Assembly (NCBI GenBank): GCA_016946835.1
Contig: JACVTC010000001.1
Location: forward strand, 3,792,501-3,837,500
Source: Neocallimastix lanati (nom. inval.)
Taxonomy: Eukaryota; Neocallimastigomycota; Neocallimastigomycetes; Neocallimastigales; Neocallimastigaceae
Length of the DNA stretch: 45,000 nucleotides
Reading direction: 5' to 3'
The notes under the pieces were generated by a model that ran no database searches, was not told where the DNA came from, and was given only the letters and a program-made list of their open reading frames with translations. Position numbers and translations under genes: made by a program. Below, piece after piece: positions 10,391 to 22,100 of the stretch. Positions within the stretch are counted from its first letter, which is position 1, and each line of letters starts with the position of its first letter.

Positions 10391-10530
10391 ACTTTAATAT
10401 TTTCTACATCATCCTTAATAGTATAGTTACTAGGGTTAAATCCAAAAGAATATTCTTCATTAAATTTTTAAAACTTCCTCCTAATACTTTTAAAGTAATC
10501 AACAAATGGAATAACAGCTGAATAGTCATA
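10391..10530 (-). pseudogene. Upstream exon of the membrane protein gene, damaged
   Basis: Just before the donor the frame reads FNEEYSFGFNPSNYTIKDD and splices in phase to the last exon. A TAA lies immediately upstream in that frame (near 10468). Beyond it the same frame reads YDYSAVIPFVDYFKSIRR, while the +1 frame holds LKVLGGSFKNL. The second looks like the GSF segment of the paralogue at about 41165. The segment is therefore split over two frames, suggesting a nonsense or frameshift lesion in an A-run, or an unrecognised exon boundary. No signal peptide exon could be placed. Confidence 0.45.
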
Positions 10531-10628
10531 TATTTATAATAACCTGAGATATTCATTATTATATTTTTATTTTTTTAATTACTTTTTATTATGTTTTTTA
10601 TTTTTTTTAAATTACTTTTTATTATTGT

Positions 10629-10795
10629 TTTTTAAATACTTTTAAATACTTTTAAATACTTTTTATTATGTTTACAAATTACTTTTAAATACTTTTAAAT
10701 ATTTTTAAATACTTTTAAATACTTTCAAATACTTTTAAATACTTTCAAATACTTTTAAATACTTTCAAATACTTTTAAATACTTTTAAATATTTT
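10629..10795. repeat. 10-bp minisatellite (TTTTAAATAC)n
   Basis: About fourteen near-perfect units, some with T-to-C changes at alternating positions. It is flanked on both sides by a shared higher-order word around TTATTATGTTTACAAATTAC. Confidence 0.85.
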
Positions 10796-10951
10796 TTATT
10801 ATGTTTACAAATTACTTTTAATTACTTTTTATTATTATTTTTTTTTTTAATTTTTTAATTACTTTTATTTATTATTTTTTAAATTATATATATATAAATA
10901 TATTTTTAACTTCTATAAATTTTTTTGTTTATGACTTTTCAGTATATTTAA

Positions 10952-11227
10952 ATGCGAAATATCTTTATAACTTATATGTATCTTATTATAATATATAATG
11001 CTAGTACAATTACAAATAATGATATCATAAATAATAGATATCCTAATAATGCTAATTCATATAATTATAATTATATAAATAATAATTATTTATATGAGAA
11101 TAATAAATTAAATAATACAAACAGTTCCAATGACTGTAATAATGCAAATATTAATAATATTTATTCCAATGATAATAATAACATAAATAATATAGAATGT
11201 CTTAGTAAGAATATTAGTAACAGTTAA
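10952..11227 (+). CDS. Asn-rich ORF at the head of a gypsy-like element
   Basis: 91 codons from an ATG, with a hydrophobic start (about 15 residues) followed by Asn/Tyr-rich sequence made mostly of AAT/AAC codons. A palindrome interrupts the reading right after the stop, and Asn-rich coding continues at 11361. Order and strand fit the 5' (gag-like) part of the Ty3/gypsy remnant that follows, but I see no diagnostic gag motif. It may equally be a low-complexity host gene. Confidence 0.35.
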   Translation: MRNIFITYMYLIIIYNASTITNNDIINNRYPNNANSYNYNYINNNYLYENNKLNNTNSSNDCNNANINNIYSNDNNNINNIECLSKNISNS

Positions 11228-11239
11228 ATGATAAAAATC

Positions 11240-11312
11240 TTAACAATATCTATGAAAATGATACCATTGTTAAATTGTTTATTGATGGTATCATTTTCAT
11301 AGATATTGTTAA
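11240..11312. repeat. Perfect 27-bp inverted repeat with 19-nt loop
   Basis: The arms at 11240-11266 and 11286-11312 are exact reverse complements. The left arm encodes protein-like sequence (NNIYENDT) in the Asn-rich frame. The right arm therefore looks like an inverted re-copy made by template switching. Confidence 0.9.
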
Positions 11313-11360
11313 CAATGATTTTAATTAAAATAATAGTTATAAGAATAATAGTGATAATTA

Positions 11361-11915
11361 ATGGAGATTGATTTAAATAAAATTTCTATAAATGATAATA
11401 AAAAGAAAATTAATAATGACCTTGGTTCAAGTAATTATTGTAAAATTAATAATGAAACACAATACCATTATGATAATTGTTTAAGAAATATGTATGAGCA
11501 TAATAAGAATGATTATTTAGTCAATGAAAATTATAATTCAAATAATATTTATAATAATATTAATAATTATCAGAATGAAGAAATTATCGCTGTTGCCCAA
11601 AAGAAAGGTAAAAATAATTTAATAAAAACCTCCCCATATACCAAAGAAATAAAGAAAAAGCTTATAGATAATTCAGTTCCAATTATTAAGAATGCTATGA
11701 AGAAAAATACTATTATGAAAAGAAAGTCAAATGATAATAAATTAGCAAATTCAAGAACTTCTAACATGATAATAGGTGAGGAGAAGACGAATGTCAAACT
11801 ATCTACAGACAAGGAAGAAGATATGGAATTTAAAGAAAATAAAGATCAAAAAATGTTTCTTTTAATGAATCTATTGAAATTCTTGAGAATTTACAAACAT
11901 TCAATAATCAAATAA
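11361..11915 (+). CDS. Asn/Lys-rich gag-like ORF
   Basis: 184 codons from an ATG. The first half is Asn-rich, the second half Lys-rich with KTSPYTKEIKKKLIDNS. The final 20 or so codons are probably out of frame. From about 11850 the other frame reads SFNESIEILENLQTFNN and carries on towards 12184, so one base appears lost in an A-run. It lies upstream of protease-like and RT segments on the same strand, which suggests the gag region of a Ty3/gypsy element. Confidence 0.4.
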   Translation: MEIDLNKISINDNKKKINNDLGSSNYCKINNETQYHYDNCLRNMYEHNKNDYLVNENYNSNNIYNNINNYQNEEIIAVAQKKGKNNLIKTSPYTKEIKKKLIDNSVPIIKNAMKKNTIMKRKSNDNKLANSRTSNMIIGEEKTNVKLSTDKEEDMEFKENKDQKMFLLMNLLKFLRIYKHSIIK

Positions 11916-12435
11916 TAACTTTTAATAATACAAATAAATTATAATATTTGGACCTTTCTTCCATCAATCAACCATATATTAGAAATGTGGAAAAGGTGAA
12001 TAAATTGAATAAAATAAATGAAATATGGAGCAGTAATAGGAATGATATACCTCTCAATGTAGAAAGTTATTTCAAGCCTGAGAAACACATTAAAATGATA
12101 GAATATTTTAATGAATTTAAAATTAAGGACCTCATCAAGGAAGTAGCATCTACCAAGGTCATGACGAAGTTAGTATATTTGTAAGACCTGGTTCCAAAGT
12201 TCAGGTCGGAATTTACAAAAGCGTTAAAATTAACGGAAGGCAAAGAGAAAATAAAGAAAAATTTAAATATCTTTTTAATAAATGTAATGATGATTATATG
12301 CAAACATAAAATGGTCCAAGTTAAAGGCACTGTGGATAAGAAATCAGCTGAAATTATCTTGGACTCGTGTGCCAGTGGGCCAGTGTTTATCTGATTTCCA
12401 CTTCAACTTTAAAAAAATTTAAAATTAATAAAAAT
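11850..12435 (+). pseudogene. Gypsy gag end and retropepsin-like protease region
   Basis: Readable segments in shifting frames: LDLSSINQPYIRNVEKVN and KPEKHIKMIEYFNEFKIKD (11948-12184), then FVRPGSKVQVGIYKSV, then VKGTVDKKSAEIILDSCASG at about 12310-12385. The last resembles the D-[ST]-x-x-[ST]-G active-site region of retroviral-type aspartic proteases encoded by Ty3/gypsy elements, here with Cys after Ser. TGA and TAA interrupt it shortly after. Position before RT supports the reading. Inactive. Confidence 0.45.
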
Positions 12436-12439
12436 CCTA

Positions 12440-13183
<744 letters not shown>

Positions 13184-13345
13184 TTAATATTACAACACAA
13201 TTGATTTTATCTCTTTTAGTCATAACTAGTGAAGTGTAACATAATGAAAACATTTATTTTATTTTATTTTATTTTTTATACTTGTACTTTTAGATTATTA
13301 CATTCAATATTTATTTTATTTTATTTTATTTTATTGGTTTTCCCC
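13184..13345. other. TTTTA-rich interruption within gypsy pol
   Basis: Non-coding low-complexity DNA with two (TTTTA)n tracts between the linker ORF and the start of the RT domain. Either an insertion or a degraded part of pol. Confidence 0.5.
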
Positions 13346-14370
13346 TGTAGTACTGGTACTAAAAAAGAATGATCAAGTGAGAATGTGTGTTGACTACATG
13401 AAGATCAATAATTATACATTAAATGACACTTATTCACTTCCTTTGTTAGATGATATACTTTACTATATTAATGGTGATACTAGTATTTTGTCTACTACTG
13501 ATCTCTTCTCAGGTTATTATCAGATTCCGATGCATTCTAATGATAAAGATATCGCTTTTTTTACAATTATTTATGGAAATTTCAATTTTGAAGTTATGCC
13601 TTTTGGATTATGCAATGCTCCAGCTACTTTTCAAAGGGAGATGAATAGAATTTTTTTTGATCTAATCGGAGTTTGCGTCTTTATTTATAAAGATGATTTA
13701 GTTATTTACTCTTCTTCATTAAAACAATACATCAAAGACATAGAAAAAGTATTCCTTATTCTTGCTGATAATGGATTAAAAGTGAATTTTGAAAAATGTG
13801 ATTTCGTTAAAGAAGAAGTTGAACTCCTTGGGCATGCTTTCAATTTAAAATAGTTACGTTCTTTCTTAAGAACAATTGGATATTACCGGAAATTCATTAA
13901 CTATTTTGCCCATGTTACTAAATCTTTATATGATTTAGCAAAAAAGAATGTTCCTTTTGTTTGGTCTACCGAATCTAATAATGCATTTGAATTTTTAATA
14001 ATTCGTCTTATTAATGTATCTATATTGTCACTTCTAAATTTTGATAAATCATTTATTATTCGTTCAGATGCATCAAAATCTGAAATTGGCGGGATACTAC
14101 TTCAGTTAGACGATGATAACGTTGAGAAGCCTTTATATTATGAAAATTATGAAAGTAGGACTCTTTCCAATTCTGAAATCAATTACAGCATTACAGAACT
14201 TGAGGGTCTTGCCGCATTTTACTGTGTCAAGATATTTAATTCTTTTCTCACAGGTAATAGTTTTGAAATAATGCTTTGTACGGATCATTAGCGACTTGTT
14301 TATATTTTTAACAATAAAGAGCCTGCTTCTAGTCATCATATACGTTGAATAACAGAGTTTAGAACTTTAA
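13346..14370 (+). pseudogene. Ty3/gypsy reverse transcriptase and RNase H
   Basis: RT begins at PVVLVLKKNDQVRMCVDY (13346). It continues through LPLLDDILYYINGD, STTDLFSGYYQIPMH, FEVMPFGLCNAPATFQREM and the palm motif IYKDDLVIYS, where most relatives have Y-[VILM]-D-D. A TAG stops the frame at 13851 after LLGHAFNL. The remainder continues FLRTIGYYRKFINYFAHV in another frame, and RNase H follows: IIRSDASKSEIGGIL, then YSITELEGLA, then LCTDH and TAG at 14289. KIGKKNIVAENI, the usual end of gypsy RNase H, is near 14390. The order is PR-RT-RH, typical of Ty3/gypsy. Several stops and frameshifts make it dead. Confidence 0.85.
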
Positions 14371-14786
14371 AGGTTATAGTATAATATAAAATAGGAAAGA
14401 AAAATATAGTAGCTGAGAATATTAATTAAAGAAGATTATAAGATTGATAAAAATCATAGCAAAAACGATAAAAATTCTTTAATTAATATTAATTATTTTA
14501 AGGAGGGGGAGGATAAATTTACTATTGAAAATAATAAAAATAAATTTACTGTAAGAAAAAACAATAATGAAAACAAAAGTAAACTTAATATTAATGTTAA
14601 TAAAAATTAAATCATTACCAGTGAAAATAAGAATGTCAATAATAATGAAAATAAAAATAATAATATTAATGAAATTAATAATACTAAAATAATCAATGGA
14701 AATATTAATAAAAAAAAATTTTCAGAAAATAATGATGAAAGTAAAAATGAAGAAATTTATATTATATTTATTAATATTAATGATAT
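14371..14786 (+). pseudogene. Asn/Lys-rich pol linker after RNase H
   Basis: One frame from about 14430 is open for about 350 nt except for a single TAA (near 14608) and is very rich in Asn, Lys and Glu (KFTIENNKNKFTVRKNNNE). It follows the end of RNase H and would lead to an integrase, but the LTR at 14787 interrupts it. Confidence 0.45.
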
Positions 14787-15405
14787 TGTAACAATTTGAA
14801 GGGACAAATTGTTTTAGTTATTTTCTACACAATAGATTCGAAAATACTATAAGTAATTCGAAATTTGTTTTATTAGAAATGTGTTTTATTAATTTTATTT
14901 AATAATAAAAATATTAATTATTAATCAGTTATAATAATTTTTTGAATTATTTATTGGCTAATTAATTAATTAATTAATTAACTAAATAATAAAAGCCCGA
15001 ATTAAAATATTTTTGTTAAAGAAAATTTAGACTTATTTATCCTTTTTAAGGAAAAGCAGTTTCTTTTGTGAAGGATTATAAAAAGTTCTAGAAACTTAGA
15101 TTTTTTGATTGAAAATGAATCTCATAGAAAAATGATATAAAATAATAAAAAATACTAGATTATTCTGAATTTAATTGATTAAATTTTTATCAATTAAATT
15201 CTAGTGATTTTTTTATTAAGAAATATCTAGAAAGATTTAATAAGTAATTTTTAAAATAAAATTTTGTAACGTTGTTTAAGAATTGCGAGTCGAACCCAGA
15301 GAATCCAGCTCGATGATCATAATATTTAATCACTAGATCATGGTTACTCCTTCTAGGATTCGGATGCCAGACGAATCTCAACATCAGGCTAGAATATACT
15401 AAAAA
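14787..15405 (-). repeat. LTR of a chromodomain gypsy element, copy 1
   Basis: Homologous along its length to 36984-37553. Shared words include ATTTGTTTTATT, TTAATAAAAGC-like, AAATTTAGACTTATTTAT-like, GAAAATGAATCTCATAGAAAAA-like and ATTCGGATNCCAGA, in order. At its left edge the plus strand shows TGTAAC, so the minus-strand element ends in ..ACA. A chromodomain-integrase remnant lies on the minus strand just to the right (15805-16440), placing this as its 3' LTR. Confidence 0.6.
15278..15352 (-). other. tRNA-like segment in LTR copy 1
   Basis: A 75-nt minus-strand segment with an A-box-like TGATCTAGTGATTAAAT and a B-box-like GGGTTCGACTC at tRNA spacing, bounded by AAGGAGT and AATTCTT, which pair imperfectly. 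The stems are too weak for a functional tRNA. The corresponding part of LTR copy 2 has the same elements (37403-37470). It is either tRNA-derived or an internal pol III-type promoter. Confidence 0.45.
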
Positions 15406-15409
15406 GATT

Positions 15410-15540
15410 TTATTTATTTATTTATTTATACATTTATATATTTATATATTTATTTATTTATTTATATATATTTATATATTTATATATTTATTTATTTATT
15501 TATATATATATTTATATATTTATTTATTTATTTATAATAT
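15410..15540. repeat. (TTTA)n/(TATA)n microsatellite
   Basis: Continuous ATTT/ATAT tetranucleotide tract in several blocks. Confidence 0.9.
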
Positions 15541-15804
15541 TTTAATATTGTTTTGAGGTATAAAATTTCTTATATATGATAATAAAAATACATGTATATT
15601 AATAAAATTACATTGATTTTAATAAAAAATATGTAACAATAAGATATTGATATTAATAAATTGTATTATATTAATAATATATTTTATAAGAATAAAATTA
15701 TTATAAATTGGTATTGATAATATAAGTTTGATATTAATAATTTTAAAGTATAAATAATAATAAGTTGTAATATTAAAGATAGATTTCAATTTAAGTTTCT
15801 AATT
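15541..15804. other. AT-rich gap between LTR and integrase
   Basis: AT-rich DNA containing TATTAATA-type words, with no gene. Longer than the matching gap in the 37-kb copy. Confidence 0.5.
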
Positions 15805-16440
15805 TGTTTTATTAAATTTTTTAAGTAGTTCTGGGCAATTAAAATTTGATTCTGGTTCGCAAAATGCTTCAGATAAAGGATATCCTTTCTATTTGATAAG
15901 ATATTGAATTTTACTGTAATGTTTTTTTTTATCGAGTATTTCTTCTACTTCGTATTCTTCTTCATAATTTACTGTAATTGATGTTGGTTGTTCTTGTTTT
16001 ATTTTAAAACTTATCCTCTTATCCTCATAATATAGTTCGAGATCTGAAACGTGAATGACAGGATGAATTCTAATATTTTTTTGGAATTCCAATTCGTAAG
16101 AAATAGGAGATACATTTTTAAAGATCTTGTATGGGTTTAATTTTCTTGGTTTTAATTTTTTAGTTTTATTGGGAATTATTAATGAACTATTAACCCAAAC
16201 TTTATCGCTTATTTTAAATTCGTGGGGTTTCATCCTATATTGATTTGCGAATTTTTCATGTCTGCTAATTGCTTGCTTTAAATTTTCTTTTAATTTTATA
16301 AAGAGTTCAGATAGATTTGTTGTAAATTCATCTGCACAAGAATATCAAAATTACTTGATATTGCTGGAGAGAATCTTGGGTTATATCCATAATTTTCATA
16401 AAAGTGAGAATTCTTTAATGATTCTTGGAATAATTGTTTT
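15805..16440 (-). pseudogene. Gypsy integrase C-terminal domain plus chromodomain
   Basis: On the minus strand, from the right: NSHFYENYGYNPRFSPAIS, then LKENLKQAISRHEKFANQYR, then DKVWVNSSLI and RKLNPYKIFKNVSPISYELE (the GPY/F-like domain). HPVIHVSDLELYYEDKR and a chromodomain follow (EEILDKKKHYSKIQYLIK, then GYPLSEAFCEPESNFNCPELL). The chromodomain Trp after LIK is replaced by TAG at about 15886, and the Trp of the xSWEPE motif is Cys. The catalytic core is absent. Related to 37735-39610. Inactive. Confidence 0.8.
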
Positions 16441-17745
16441 AAATATCAATTTCATTTTTTTTTTATTTAACCTATTTTAATATTTATAGAGCAATACATT
16501 AGTATAATTATAATAATTTATATATAAATATATATTTATATATTTATACCTTAATATAAAAGTAGGCTTAAGATTAATAATAAAATATAAATATATTTCA
16601 ATATCAAATTATTTTATACTTTTTAAATTTTAAAGCGATATTCAATTTTATTTATACTCTATTTTATTTATTTTTGTTATCGGTATCCGTAAAATATTTA
16701 TTAGTATATATTTTATTTTATAATTAAATAAATTAAATATTATTAAATATAATATATATATATATAACAATATGACATGTTTATATTTTTAATTATAATT
16801 TTGTGATTAAATTAGTACTTTATATTAACTATTATATTATTGGCAGGTTTTGTTTTAAACACAAAAATACTATTATTTCCTTTTTTTTTTCTTTTTTCCT
16901 TTTTCTTTTTCTTTTTTTTTTTTTTTTTTACATCATTATATGAATAATACTAATCAGACTTTTTTTTTTTTTTTAAGTTATAATAATCTTTTCATAATTA
17001 GTAAATTAAAATTAATAAGAAAAAATCGTATTTTTAAATATATTATTATATTATAAAAATCAAACTTAATTAGGATGATAAGTTCAACCATTATATTAAT
17101 TAAATAGTTTTGAATTAATACATTAAAATACTTTCATTTTCAATCATTAATATTATACATTATTATATTATTGCTAACACTAATCAGATAAATTTTGAAA
17201 TTCTATTTTAACTTATAATAAAGATATATTTAAATTGAAACTTTCATAAATAACTTTTAATTTTATTTAATTGCTAATAAATATGATAATTTTTTTTTAT
17301 TTTTTAATTTTAATAATAAAATAAAAAGTTTATTTATGTGATGTGATATATATTTATATATATTTTTATTTTTTTTTTTTTTTTTTATTTATAAAATATA
17401 AATGGGTGATACAGACTTAATTTATATTGAAAAAAAATTTTAAAAAATTTATAATTAATTTAATTTTATATTTTTTTTATAAAGGACAATTTCCTTTAGC
17501 AAATTTTCAATGAACTATAATAAAATATTTAAAATTAACCTTTGACCCTTACATATTTTTTTCAATTTTTTTTTTTTTTTTTTTTTTTTAACTTAATTTG
17601 AAATCATTTTTTTAAAATATTTGGTTTAATTTATTTAATTTAAAATGAGACAATAAAAAAATAAAATTAAATAAAAAAATAAAATTAAATGAAATAAAAT
17701 TTAAAAAAATAAAATAAAATAATGTTTACATTTATTAATACAAAA
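16441..17745. other. AT-rich non-coding stretch
   Basis: Long T-runs and TATA tracts (16880-16930, 16961-16973, 17368-17386, 17569-17590). No gene, repeat family or RNA signal seen. Confidence 0.6.
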
Positions 17746-18440
17746 ACTTCTGACCTCTTAGTAGTTTAAAAGGTGAATTATATGATAATGTAGCTATTCC
17801 ATTTTGTTTAGTTATTACTTCCGTATGCCCAGCTTTTGGTATAGTTGCTTTCTTAAATGCACTCTTTACTATGAAGACTTACAGCATTTTGTTATCCACC
17901 GAATTAATTTTTAAAACTATTATGAAATTCAAAAATATGATTAATCTACTTTTAATTTTATTTATTATTTTAATATTTGTCTACTACAAAATTTTAATGG
18001 CATTAGATCGTAAAAAGAATCAAACTAGAAAGCGTGATGTTTATGAAATACCACCAATAACCCTTCAATCATATGAAAATGATTTAAATGAAGGTGATGA
18101 TGATGTTAAAAGAGAATATGAATATGTCCAAGAACATCAAAAAGAATTACCAATTAGTATACTTCATCTCTGTAAAGAATTTATTGTTCTAAAAAAAAAA
18201 ATCTCTGACAAGGACGAAAGACATAACATTGAAAAAAAGAATTCAAATGATTACACCTATGGTGATATTCATAAATCTGTTGTTAATCCATCCAAATTTG
18301 TAAAAACAGCAGTTATAGATGTTAACTTTGGTGTAAGAACTCACGAATGTTTTGGTCTTTTAGGTCCAAATGGTGCTGGTAAATCCACTATTTTGAATCC
18401 GCTACTATGTCTCAACCCTGGGCAGTACTTGTTATAATGA
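17746..18440 (+). pseudogene. Truncated duplicate of the ABCA transporter gene
   Basis: A partial copy of the intact transporter, matching 22697-23400 at a constant offset of 4952 bp. The copied part covers the last membrane segments and NBD2 as far as its Walker A (GLLGPNGAGKST). Over 17871-18390 only seven base differences are visible, six of them C-to-T or G-to-A. A 7-nt deletion right after the Walker A region (near 18398) shifts the frame, which ends at 18437. Divergence is greater at both edges. It lacks the ABC signature and Walker B and cannot work. Because it lies wholly inside one exon of the source, a DNA duplication cannot be told from retrocopying. Confidence 0.9.
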
Positions 18441-18798
18441 TCCATTAATTTTAAATAGTAATTTTTACTAATTTATTATAAAATAGAGTTTATTATTAAT
18501 TAATTATTCATTATACAAAATATATATATATAAATAATATTTGTATATAGAATTTACTAATTTATTATAAAATACAGTTTATTATTAATTAATTAATTAT
18601 TCGTTGTACAAAATATATATATAAATAATATATAAATAAAATAAAATAACTTTTTTTTCTAAAAAAAAATATAAAAAAAAAAAAAAAATAAAAATTATAT
18701 GAATATATAAAAAATATAAAATTTCATTTTTTTTTAAAAATATTAAAACAAATAAATAAATATTAATAAAATATTTTATAATATTATTTAATTAATAT

Positions 18799-18833
<35 letters not shown>

Positions 18834-19091
18834 AAAAAATATTCTTAAAAAATGAAATTTAATGACTTAAACAAAAACTTATCATTAATAATCAAATAAT
18901 TAAATAACTAGATGTGAAAAAAAAATGGTAATATTTTTATTTTTATTCATTAACAACCAAATAATTAAATAACTATATATAAAAATAAAAAATGTTTTTT
19001 TTTTTTTTTTAATAATATAATATGTATATATCTATTATTAATAAATTAATTTTATTTTTATTAATATTAAAAAATTATTGAAATTATATAA
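18441..19091. other. AT-rich upstream region of the ABCA gene
   Basis: A- and T-runs with two near-identical AATTTACTAATTTATTATAAAAT-like blocks (near 18465 and 18550). It presumably holds the promoter and 5' untranslated region of the transporter. An ATG directly followed by GTAATA lies at 18925 and could be a tiny first exon. Confidence 0.45.
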
Positions 19092-19124
19092 ATAATAAAT
19101 GTATTAAATGAATTGGTAATAAAG

Positions 19125-22100
19125 AATTATTACTTTAACCAATTAAGAGCCCTAGTTAAAAGAAATATTCTTTTGAAAAAGGCTTCAAAAACAAATACAA
19201 TTATTGAAATTTTACTTCCCATTTTTAGTATTTTTTCCATTTGTAAGCAATTTTTTTAACCATTATGTAAATTTAATTTAAAAATAACAAACAAATACTT
19301 AGATATTTATTATTATATTATTATTATTATTTTTTTTTTTTTTTTTTTTTTTTTTTATTAGTCTGTTTTGGTTTCGTTTCGAGAATGAGTGATGAAAATA
19401 AAGATGTAATATCGTCTTTAAAAAATACAACAGAACTTACTCCTTTAAGTGATATTGTCCTATTTAATAAAGAAACACCATTCCTTGGTTTTGTATTACC
19501 AGAAGGCAGTGATGAAAGTATTATTCAAAAAATTATGGATAGTTATGATTTAAAGGAAAATAAAATTAAGCCAAAAAAATTTAAAAGTGAAGATGATATG
19601 CTAAAGTTTAAAAGTGGCCCTAACAATACAGAACATTTATTAGGGGCTATTGTTTTTCAAAATAAGGATCTTTTAAAATACGCTATACGTCTTGATATTT
19701 CAAACACTGAAAATCCTAAAGCAAGCCCAGTTCAAAATATTGCAGATATAGAATTGATATCTCAAACTTATAGTCATTATTTAGAAGTATTTTGCCCACT
19801 TCAATCTGCTGTAGATCAAGCTATTATTCGTTTAAAAACAAAGGATGAAAATTTTTCAATTAAATATTTTATTGGTGAATTAGGAAGAATGGCTTCAAAA
19901 TTGAATCATACTGCGGTCGATATAATAGGGAATCTTGCTTATAGCATTACTTTAGCATTTATGGCCAATGTTTATATTATCACTTTAAATCTTGTTAAGG
20001 AAAAAGAAGATAATTTAAAAGACGGTTTATTAATCACTGGTGTTCATCCTACCGTATTCTGGCTTTCATGGTATGTCCTTGAAGGTTTCATCGCATTTGT
20101 CGTCTCTATTGTCATGGTTGTTATCATTAATTTTAGTAAAATATTAATAAATGTAAACCCTTTTATTATTTTTGTTGTAATTTTCCTTTTCTCATTGAGT
20201 GCTTGCTCTCTCGGTTTTATTTTTAGTACCTTTTTCAAAAAATCAAAAACAGCTGGTGTTGTTGTTTTAATATTCTATTTTGTCTTCTGCTTTATTTCTA
20301 TGTTTACTCCATACATTAATGAAAATATTTTAAAGATATTATCATTTATTTTTTCATCAATAACTCTTAGTAACATTTTGTCAAGTATTGAAAAAGTAAA
20401 ATATACTTATAAATCAATAACTTTGTTTAATATTTTCAATATAAATGTCGGTTTTTATATATGCATTCTTGTCTTCAATAATATCATTTATTGCTTGATT
20501 GCCGTAGTATTTGATAATTTATTTTCTGGCGAAAATAGTAGATACCTTTTCATGCCAAAAAGAAAAATAAAGAATCTTCATTCTGAAAATGAATTAAGTT
20601 ATAAAAAGGATATTCAGGATGATTTCAATGCTAAGCACAATGAAAAGAGTATGGTGGAAGTAAGTCATGTTCACAAAATTTTCAAAATGAACAAAAAGAA
20701 TGTTCGTGGTGTTTGTACCAATAGTGATCATAATAACTCTGAATTTTTAGCGGTCAATGATGTTAGTTTTAAGGTGTATGAAAATGAAATTTTTGCTATC
20801 CTAGGTCATAATGGTGCTGGTAAAACTACTCTTATTAATATTATGGTTGGTCTTATGAAAACATCATATGGAGATATCTATTTTGATGGTTCGAGTATTA
20901 CGAAGGACCTTAATAAGATTCGTAAAGATTTCGGTGTTTGCGCTCAAACTAATATTATTTATAAAGATCTTACCGTTGAAGATCATATTAAATTCTTCGC
21001 GGATTTAAAGAATGTTAAGGTTGATGTTGATGAAGTTTTACAAGAACTTGATCTTCTCCCACAAAAAAAAGTGAAGGCTTCAAAGTTAAGTGGTGGTCAA
21101 AAACGTAAACTATGTATTGGTATGGCTACCATCGGTAATCCAAAATACCTTTTCTTGGATGAACCAACCACTGGTTTAGATCCTCTTTCTCGTCATAGGA
21201 TTTGGGAATTATTATTGAAAAAGAGGGAAGGAAGGGTCATTTTCCTTACCACTCACTATATGGATGAAGCCGATATTTTAGCGGATCGTAAATTAATTCT
21301 CAACAAAGGTAAGATTCGTTGTCTTGGTACAAGTCTTTACCTTAAGAATCACTTTAATATGAAATACAGTTTAGATGTTGAAACTAATGAAAAAGAAAAA
21401 ATAAATGAAATTGTTATGCACTATATTCCGGAAGCCAATTATGTGGAAAACAATGAATCCAATGAATTTGAAACTCATATCAAATTCTATACTTGGAGAT
21501 TGCCATTGAATTCATCTGATCGCTTTGCCCCACTTTTAAATGAATTGGATAGATTAACTGGTAGTATGATTAATAAATATGCCCTTTCTTTACCAACATT
21601 GGAGGAACTTTTCATTCGTTTAGAGGATGGTGTTGCATTTGAAGGAGATGAAAATACAGTAATTAATGATGATGATAAACTTTTAATTAAAATAAACCAA
21701 GATAGATTGCCAAGATTAAGTCAAGTTTCTAAACCAAATAGTTTAAAGCTTTCATCTATTCTTGTTAAGTACAGATTAAAAATTTTCTTAAAGGATAAAG
21801 CATTTGCATTCTCTGCAATTATTTTACCAATTATTCTACTTGCTTTAACCTTCTATTTCATTAATACCTTTATGTTTGAAGAAAGGGTTATTGAATTCGA
21901 AGCTACAGAAATTACTGTTCCCAGTATGTACGTTGATACCAAAATTAATTATGCTTCCAATGCAACGCTTCCATTAACCATTGAAAACATTGTCGCAGGC
22001 GTCGGTAACCAAATTTATAGTGTATCTAACGTTCAAGTGGAAGAAATGCCATTCCCAACATACGAAGATAATTATTATCTTGCTTCTGTTGGTGGTGAAA

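Noticed and set aside
10629-10795. CRISPR-like array
   Set aside because: Ten-bp units without spacers in a eukaryotic context; this is a minisatellite.
14025-14339. Separate minus-strand ORF over RNase H
   Set aside because: The plus strand carries RNase H motifs; the minus frame is a shadow.
15278-15352. Functional tRNA gene
   Set aside because: A and B boxes are present but the acceptor, D and anticodon stems pair too poorly and it lies inside an LTR.
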